NCBI GenBank assembly: GCA_034423575.1
Contig: DAOUIF010000028.1
Span: 1 to 64,000 of the forward strand
Source: Bin87 sp034423575
GTDB taxonomy: Bacteria; Chloroflexota; Dehalococcoidia; Lucifugimonadales; UBA3495
Reading direction: 5' to 3'
DNA length: 64,000 bases
Below the pieces are notes generated by a model. That model worked only from the letters and a program-made list of their open reading frames with translations. It was not told the DNA's origin and made no database searches. Every line of letters begins with the position of its first letter. Position 1 is the first letter of the stretch. Shown piece after piece: positions 59,592-64,000 of this stretch. The position numbers and the translations under genes are program-made.

Positions 59592-59611
59592 ATTCCGGCG
59601 ACAGCCGGAAT
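59592..59611 (+). repeat. Dispersed hairpin repeat, copy 3
   Basis: ATTCCGGC, GACA loop, GCCGGAAT, then CCAC. It lies in the 229-base gap before the YdjM-like gene, where I see nothing else. Confidence 0.72.
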
Positions 59612-59735
59612 CCACTACCTCCTACGCCGGCGAGCACTGTCTTTGACGATGCGCTGGTAAAACCCACACAAATAGTTCCGTTTATGGAATTAGGGTCGCA
59701 GCGAACCAAGTCTGTGGCAAGAAATGCAGTAGCAG

Positions 59736-60332
59736 TTACGGCTGCGGAGTAACCCGCCAGCTTGGAGGCACGCACAAGTTTATGCAAACTGTCGGGCTCA
59801 TGAAGCCTTCACGATGTGGTGGTGAGGCGCAAACATGTTGACAGCCAACCGGACAAGGGTAGTCGCCATAATCCCGACAAACTAGGTTGGTGGCCTCGAA
59901 CACAAACTCATCGTTCACGAAAACCTTGTCCCCGTTCACCAACTGGTCCAGCGGGACGCGGTGGACAATACCCTCAAGTCGGCGCGCGGGGCAGCCTTCG
60001 GCCGGGAAAGTGACCAGTTGGTGAACGTACACCCGAACCATTCCGGGCTCGTACTCCGCCTGATGCTCGCCGGGAATCGTGCACGCATTGTACTGACGGT
60101 AAGTGATTTTTAACACTGGGTAAGGGGAATCGGATTCCTGCTCAATATTGACACGCAACTCAGTACGCGGAGGCATCCGATGATAATTTACCCCCGGTTG
60201 CGGTGCAGGAACCGGTGTCTCCGTTGGATATACCCATGGCGTCTGGGTTGGCAGCAGCGTAGGCGCGGGTGGAGATGATGCTCCCGGGGCGGCGCACGCC
60301 AGCAACACTACCAGTGCCGCCAGCGGACCCAT
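59736..60332 (-). CDS. Secreted lipoprotein of unknown function
   Basis: A 198-residue protein with an N-terminal signal and lipobox (LVVLLAC, Cys13), then a Pro/Thr-rich linker and a beta-rich domain. The ATG at 60332 is chosen because AGGAGG lies 7 bases before it; the longer frame lacks a site. Several Cys pairs in the second half (NACTIPGE, EGCPARR, NLVCRDYG, YPCPVGCQHVC) suggest disulfides. I do not recognise the domain. Confidence 0.6.
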   Translation of the reverse strand: MGPLAALVVLLACAAPGASSPPAPTLLPTQTPWVYPTETPVPAPQPGVNYHRMPPRTELRVNIEQESDSPYPVLKITYRQYNACTIPGEHQAEYEPGMVRVYVHQLVTFPAEGCPARRLEGIVHRVPLDQLVNGDKVFVNDEFVFEATNLVCRDYGDYPCPVGCQHVCASPPHREGFMSPTVCINLCVPPSWRVTPQP

Positions 60333-60431
60333 CCATGCGCCTCCTCTGCCAGCTTCAATAACCCGCACCAGTTGGGGACCCATCATGGGTGTGACATCCC
60401 CTGGGCAGGGTGTGCGCGGGACTGCATCAGA

Positions 60432-62714
60432 TCACGGGCTCCGCGTCACCGCCGCACCCGAGGCCTTCAGCGCCTCAATCTCGGCTGCCGAGTATCCCGC
60501 TTCCGCCAGGATCTCATCCGTGTGCATCCCGAACCACGGAGCCGGCGGCCCCAGCCTCGGCGGCGTGGCCGACAGCCTCGCCGTCGTGCCCGAGTGGTCG
60601 ACGCTGCCCCACACCGTGTGGTCTCGCGTCACGACGAACCCCGCCTCGCGCACCACCGGATCGTGGCGGTAGTCCTCCATCGTCGGGTTCGGCGACACCG
60701 AAACTCCCAGCGGGCGCAACTCCTGCATCCAGTGTTCGATGGTTTGGCCGCGGATCACTTCGGCGATGGCTTCGCTGTCCTGGTGGATGTCGCGGAAGTT
60801 CAGCGCGGACATCAACGATCCGTACGCAGCCACGTCGGGGCAATGGATATACAGCCACCCGTCGGCCGCCTGGTACAAGCGTGAACCCGCCGAGTATCCG
60901 CGCGCGTCCACTCCCTCGATATCCTCGCGATCGTATCCCTCGTAGTCCAGGAAGTAGGGGGATTGCAGCAGTCCGGCAGTCAAAGCCAGGCCGCTGTCCA
61001 CCGACTGTCCCTTGCCGGTCCGGTTGCGTTCGTGCAAAGCCAATGCCACGGCGTAGGTCCCCATGAGGCCCGTGCCGTAGTCATTTACCGCGTATGGCGC
61101 CAGCATCGGCTTGCCGTCCCGGCCGCCTCGCCGCACCTGCATCCCGCTGGTGCCCTGCGCCAGCTGCTCCCATCCGGCCCGCTCTGACCACGGCCCGTCG
61201 TATCCGAAGGCGTTCAGCGAAGCGTACACGATGTCCGGCTTGACCTTCTTGACTTCCTCGTATCCCAGTCCCAACCGCTCCACTGCAGATTTGCGATTGT
61301 TCTCCACGATCACGTCGGCCGACTCAACCAGCTTCCAGAAAACGCCCCTGCCTTCCTCGGTCTTGAGGTTCAGCATGATGCTGCGCTTGCCCCGGTTCAC
61401 GTCGATGTACCCAACAGGATCGAGGATACGCGTCGGGTCGTCGATCTTGATCACGTCCGCGCCGAACTCGCCCAGCGTACGCCCGCAGGTCGGACCGGCC
61501 AGGATGATGCACAGGTCGAGGACCCGTACTCCCTGCAGTGCGGACATCACGTCGCCGTGTCCGTTGCTGGCGGTTGCACGCTCCGGCGCGCTCTGCGACT
61601 CTGCCAGCACCTCGTCAGTGTGTTCACCCAATTTCGGAGCCCGGCCCTGGATCGCGCCCGGCGTTCCCCGAAGACGCACCTGCACGCCCGGCTGTTTCAT
61701 CGTGCCGTGCTCAGCGTCCTCAACTTCTACCACCATCTTGGCGTCTACTGCGTGTTCATGCACCAGCCACTCGTCCACGGTCTTGCAAACCGTGCATGCT
61801 CCGCCCTGCGCGTTGATGTCCGCCTCCCATTGCCAAGCTGTCCGCTCTTTGAACATCTCGGCGAACCGGTCCTGCCAGAACTCCAGCGTATCCGCGTCCA
61901 CCGGTCGCCCGAACAGCGAAGTGGCCTCCTCAATCCATTCGGTCTTGCCCGCGGCCGTCAGCGTCTGCCGCGCGAACCGCTCAAACATCCCGTGGTGGTA
62001 CACCCACCGGCCGTCGGCGCACTGGTACGGATGCGACATCACGGTTCGCGGAAAGTCGAACAGGTCTACGTATTCGTAGCCGTTAAATTTGATGATCCGG
62101 CTGCCCATGGCAGTGAACATCGCCGAGTGCAGCGGCACTTCGATCCGCTGCCCCTTGCCGGATTTGTCCCGCGCGTTGATGGCCATCGCCACCGAAACCG
62201 ACCCCAGCAATGCGGAGAAGGTGCTGGCAATGGGCAGCGGCGTGAACAGCGGCTCGCCGTCGCTCTCCGAAGTCTCCGGGTAGAAACCCGTCTCCGCGCT
62301 GATTACCGGGTCCCATCCGGGCTCGTTGCGGCTCGGGTGTTCTTCGCCGTAGCCGGGCAGCGAGCAGTAGATCAGCCGCTCGTTGTTCGCGGACAGCTCG
62401 TTGTATCCGATCCCCAGCCGATCTGCGACGCCCGGCCGGAAGTTCTCGATGACCACGTCCGCCTTGGCCACCAACCGACGCGCATTCTCACGACCGGCTT
62501 CCGTCTTCAGGTCCAGGATCACGGACCGCTTGCCCCGGTTCCAGGTGGCAAATGCCGGTTCAGACCGGGCCGGGTCGCCTCCCGGCCGCTCTACCTTGAT
62601 CACGTGTGCGCCCTGGTCGGCCAGAAGCATGCCGAGCATCGGCCCGGGCACGTACTGCCCGAACTCCACCACATGGATGTCTCGCAGCGCGCCTGAAGTG
62701 CCGTTGGTAGTCAT
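60432..62714 (-). CDS. Tandem CaiB/BaiF-family CoA-transferase fusion
   Basis: A 760-residue protein made of two complete CaiB/BaiF domains: residues about 10-390 and 395-745. Each has the opening pattern (HVVEFGQYVPGPMLGMLLADQGAHVIKVERP; RVLDLCIILAGPTCGRTLGEFGADVIKIDDP), the N-R-G-K-R-S signature, and the C-terminal half (H-T-D-E-V-L/H-T-D-E-I-L-A-E-A-G-Y-S). CaiB enzymes move CoA between acids, and active forms are interlocked dimers. A fused pair may act as a single-chain dimer with two unlike sites. The conserved Asp nucleophile position was not verified by alignment. GAGGAG lies before the ATG. Confidence 0.85.
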   Translation of the reverse strand: MTTNGTSGALRDIHVVEFGQYVPGPMLGMLLADQGAHVIKVERPGGDPARSEPAFATWNRGKRSVILDLKTEAGRENARRLVAKADVVIENFRPGVADRLGIGYNELSANNERLIYCSLPGYGEEHPSRNEPGWDPVISAETGFYPETSESDGEPLFTPLPIASTFSALLGSVSVAMAINARDKSGKGQRIEVPLHSAMFTAMGSRIIKFNGYEYVDLFDFPRTVMSHPYQCADGRWVYHHGMFERFARQTLTAAGKTEWIEEATSLFGRPVDADTLEFWQDRFAEMFKERTAWQWEADINAQGGACTVCKTVDEWLVHEHAVDAKMVVEVEDAEHGTMKQPGVQVRLRGTPGAIQGRAPKLGEHTDEVLAESQSAPERATASNGHGDVMSALQGVRVLDLCIILAGPTCGRTLGEFGADVIKIDDPTRILDPVGYIDVNRGKRSIMLNLKTEEGRGVFWKLVESADVIVENNRKSAVERLGLGYEEVKKVKPDIVYASLNAFGYDGPWSERAGWEQLAQGTSGMQVRRGGRDGKPMLAPYAVNDYGTGLMGTYAVALALHERNRTGKGQSVDSGLALTAGLLQSPYFLDYEGYDREDIEGVDARGYSAGSRLYQAADGWLYIHCPDVAAYGSLMSALNFRDIHQDSEAIAEVIRGQTIEHWMQELRPLGVSVSPNPTMEDYRHDPVVREAGFVVTRDHTVWGSVDHSGTTARLSATPPRLGPPAPWFGMHTDEILAEAGYSAAEIEALKASGAAVTRSP

Positions 62715-62718
62715 TGAT

Positions 62719-63228
62719 TCACTCCTCGCTTCGGTGTTCTCCGTTCAGGCTGGGCGGCGGCTCGTCAAAGGGCAGACCGTTCTCTTCCGCCTCACGCCGC
62801 CGGTCAAGCCACTGCATCCAGCGCTCGTGTTGCTCTTGTCGCCCTGTCTGTTCGCCCGCTTTCAAGCCCGCCTTTCGACCCTCTTCCAGACCCGCCTTTC
62901 GACCCTCTTCCAGGCCTTGCGCCCTGGCCCGTTCGCGGGTCCGTTCCCGGTACCATGTCCCGAATACCATGTCGATGACCTCCGTCAATATGTACGCGGC
63001 GGGAAGGGCAAAGCCGATGTTAGGTGCGCCGGCCGCGATGATCCCAATGGTCTGCGTATCCCAGCTTTCACCGTTGTGGGTACTGAAACTGTTGTAGCTG
63101 CTTATGCCAGTAAGTATAAGCCAAGCCGTGGTGAAGGTACCGGAAAACCAACGGATCAGCCTGGTCGGTATGTTGAGAATGCCGGTGCGTTCTTCCCAGT
63201 TATTCTGTCCATCGTCAAGCCGTCTCAT
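62719..63228 (-). CDS. Small membrane protein with coiled-coil tail of 8-residue repeats
   Basis: A 169-residue protein with two membrane segments (about 31-50 and 63-84, divided by STHNGESWDTQT). A charged helix tail follows with repeats GLEEGRKA, GLEEGRKA, GLKAGEQT. The tail is coded by a 24-base unit, present twice (62867-62890, 62891-62914). Such tails can mediate oligomers or slip in copy number. It is followed 4 bases later by the CoA-transferase gene, so they may be co-transcribed. Function unknown. Confidence 0.6.
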   Translation of the reverse strand: MRRLDDGQNNWEERTGILNIPTRLIRWFSGTFTTAWLILTGISSYNSFSTHNGESWDTQTIGIIAAGAPNIGFALPAAYILTEVIDMVFGTWYRERTRERARAQGLEEGRKAGLEEGRKAGLKAGEQTGRQEQHERWMQWLDRRREAEENGLPFDEPPPSLNGEHRSEE

Positions 63229-63254
63229 GAGTCAAGTCGACCGTTGCCTGGGCC

Positions 63255-64000
63255 TTATCCCCGGCCTCCGAAGCGATCCGGCTCGCACCCAGTCAGGCTG
63301 ATGTCAGTGCTGCCTGAGGCCATGATTTCCGCAATCCCCTTGCCCATCGCCGGCCCCAGCAGAATTCCCTTTTTCTGGCCGCCAGTGCAGATGTACACGT
63401 TGTCCCAGCTGGGCGCCTGTCCCACGATGGGCAGCCAATCCGGCGTGACCGGCCGCAGACATGCGGTGTGCAACACCTGCTCGGCACCGCTTAGTGCCGG
63501 CATCAAACGCGTCGCCCGGCGCATGATGTCGTCTCGCGCCTCATTGGTCAGCGACAGGTCGAATCCCACTTCCTCCTCGGTCGCGCCGCACCAGATCAGT
63601 CCGTCCGGCTTCGCGTACATCGAACTGCCACCGCCTATGAGCTCGTAGTCTAAACCACGGCCGTCCGGCCGGACCCGTATGATCTGCCCTTTTAGCGGAT
63701 CCACGGGAATGGCGATATCCAGCCATTGCTCTGCCGTCCGGCACCAGGGGCCAGCCGCGATCAGGACCGCTCCGCAGGCGATTTCGCCGTCGTTGGTAAC
63801 GACCGCCTCTACCTTCCCATTTCCCAGGCGGAACCCAACCGCGCTGCCGGCGACGATGGTCGCCCCTAGCTTTTCGGCCCCAGCCGCCAGCGCCTGCGTA
63901 AACTCCAGCCCGTCCAATGCCCCGTTGCCTACCGCCCGGATCCCACCGATCACCTCGGGGGTAATGCGCGGTTCCAGTGCCAAAACGTCCTCACGCTCCA
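63255..64000 (-). CDS. FAD-dependent amino-acid/glycine oxidase-like enzyme (partial)
   Basis: The frame is open to the window edge, so only the C-terminal 248 or so codons are visible. The segments GALDGLEFTQALAAGAEKLGATIV, AAGPWCRTAEQWLDIAIPVDPLKGQIIRV and DWLPIVGQAPSWDNVYICTGGQKKGILLGPAMG are typical of the DAO/glycine-oxidase/sarcosine-oxidase FAD family. The N-terminal Rossmann GxGxxG would lie beyond 64000. It precedes the small membrane protein by 26 bases on the same strand. Confidence 0.82.
   Translation of the reverse strand, partial: EREDVLALEPRITPEVIGGIRAVGNGALDGLEFTQALAAGAEKLGATIVAGSAVGFRLGNGKVEAVVTNDGEIACGAVLIAAGPWCRTAEQWLDIAIPVDPLKGQIIRVRPDGRGLDYELIGGGSSMYAKPDGLIWCGATEEEVGFDLSLTNEARDDIMRRATRLMPALSGAEQVLHTACLRPVTPDWLPIVGQAPSWDNVYICTGGQKKGILLGPAMGKGIAEIMASGSTDISLTGCEPDRFGGRG

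Noticed and set aside
1..64000. tRNA or rRNA genes
   Set aside because: I scanned gaps for the T-loop pattern and acceptor pairing and saw none; a covariance search would be needed to be certain.

Overview
The window reads as a stretch of high-GC bacterial chromosome with tightly packed genes on both strands. I see no rRNA, tRNA, CRISPR array, phage or intact insertion sequence. The gene mix is a K+-dependent-type membrane pyrophosphatase, a luciferase-like flavin oxidoreductase, a CaiB/BaiF CoA-transferase, a beta-keto-acid cleavage enzyme, four SDR oxidoreductases, a molybdenum hydroxylase subunit, CobN with a ChlI-ChlD-type ATPase, CbtA/CbtB, HisZ and MeaB. This suggests a Chloroflexota member of the SAR202/Dehalococcoidia type. 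That placement is inference from gene content only.

Layout. 1-5.6 kb: hflX (cut by the window edge), a phosphoesterase, an acetamidase/formamidase and an SDR. Between the last two lie three unrelated small membrane-protein genes, separated by decayed duplicate copies of the acetamidase and SDR 3' ends, plus a dead antitoxin-like gene. 5.7-12.6 kb (minus strand): hppA, a variant phosphoesterase, a flavin oxidoreductase, an unknown protein, a HAD hydrolase and an amidase with a small GatC/AtzG-like partner. 12.8-18.2 kb: a CPBP protease, trpA, DAHP synthase behind a Tyr/Phe leader peptide and terminator, an acetyltransferase, a cytidylate-kinase-like protein and rhomboid. 18.3-19.7 kb: a small accessory patch (PIN domain with partner; PD-(D/E)XK-like nuclease). 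19.7-27.6 kb: an HtrA-type lipoprotein with RCC1-like repeats, a keto-acid cleavage enzyme, a lone molybdopterin subunit with a MoaD-like protein, a retropepsin-like protein and a DUF3352-like protein.

27.6-36.5 kb is a cobalt/B12 cluster: promoter, cobalamin riboswitch and intrinsic terminator, then cbiE, cobN, an unknown gene, cbtB, cbtA and a ChlI-ChlD fusion. 36.7-42.7 kb: glycyl-tRNA synthetase, a PaREP1/HEPN-like protein, birA, two SDRs (the second with every signature motif degraded), then an AAA ATPase plus DUF4276-like pair that looks like an anti-phage module. 42.8-49.1 kb: a histidine operon, hisZ-hisG-X-hisD-hisC-hisB, where X is a zinc-phospholipase-C-like protein. 49.2-64 kb: a crotonase, the nfeD-slipin pair, an Mrr-type nuclease, meaB, an SDR, a HEPN-like protein, a cysteinyl-tRNA synthetase fused to a glycosyltransferase, a tandem CaiB fusion and a partial FAD oxidoreductase.

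Regulation. Several promoters carry a TGN-extended -10 box, and the hisZ transcript looks leaderless. A dispersed hairpin repeat occurs three times in intergenic DNA. The strongest new regulatory candidate is the aromatic-amino-acid attenuator in front of DAHP synthase. The best candidate systems are the ATPase/DUF4276 pair, the unknown gene in the cobalt operon and the phospholipase-like gene in the his operon.
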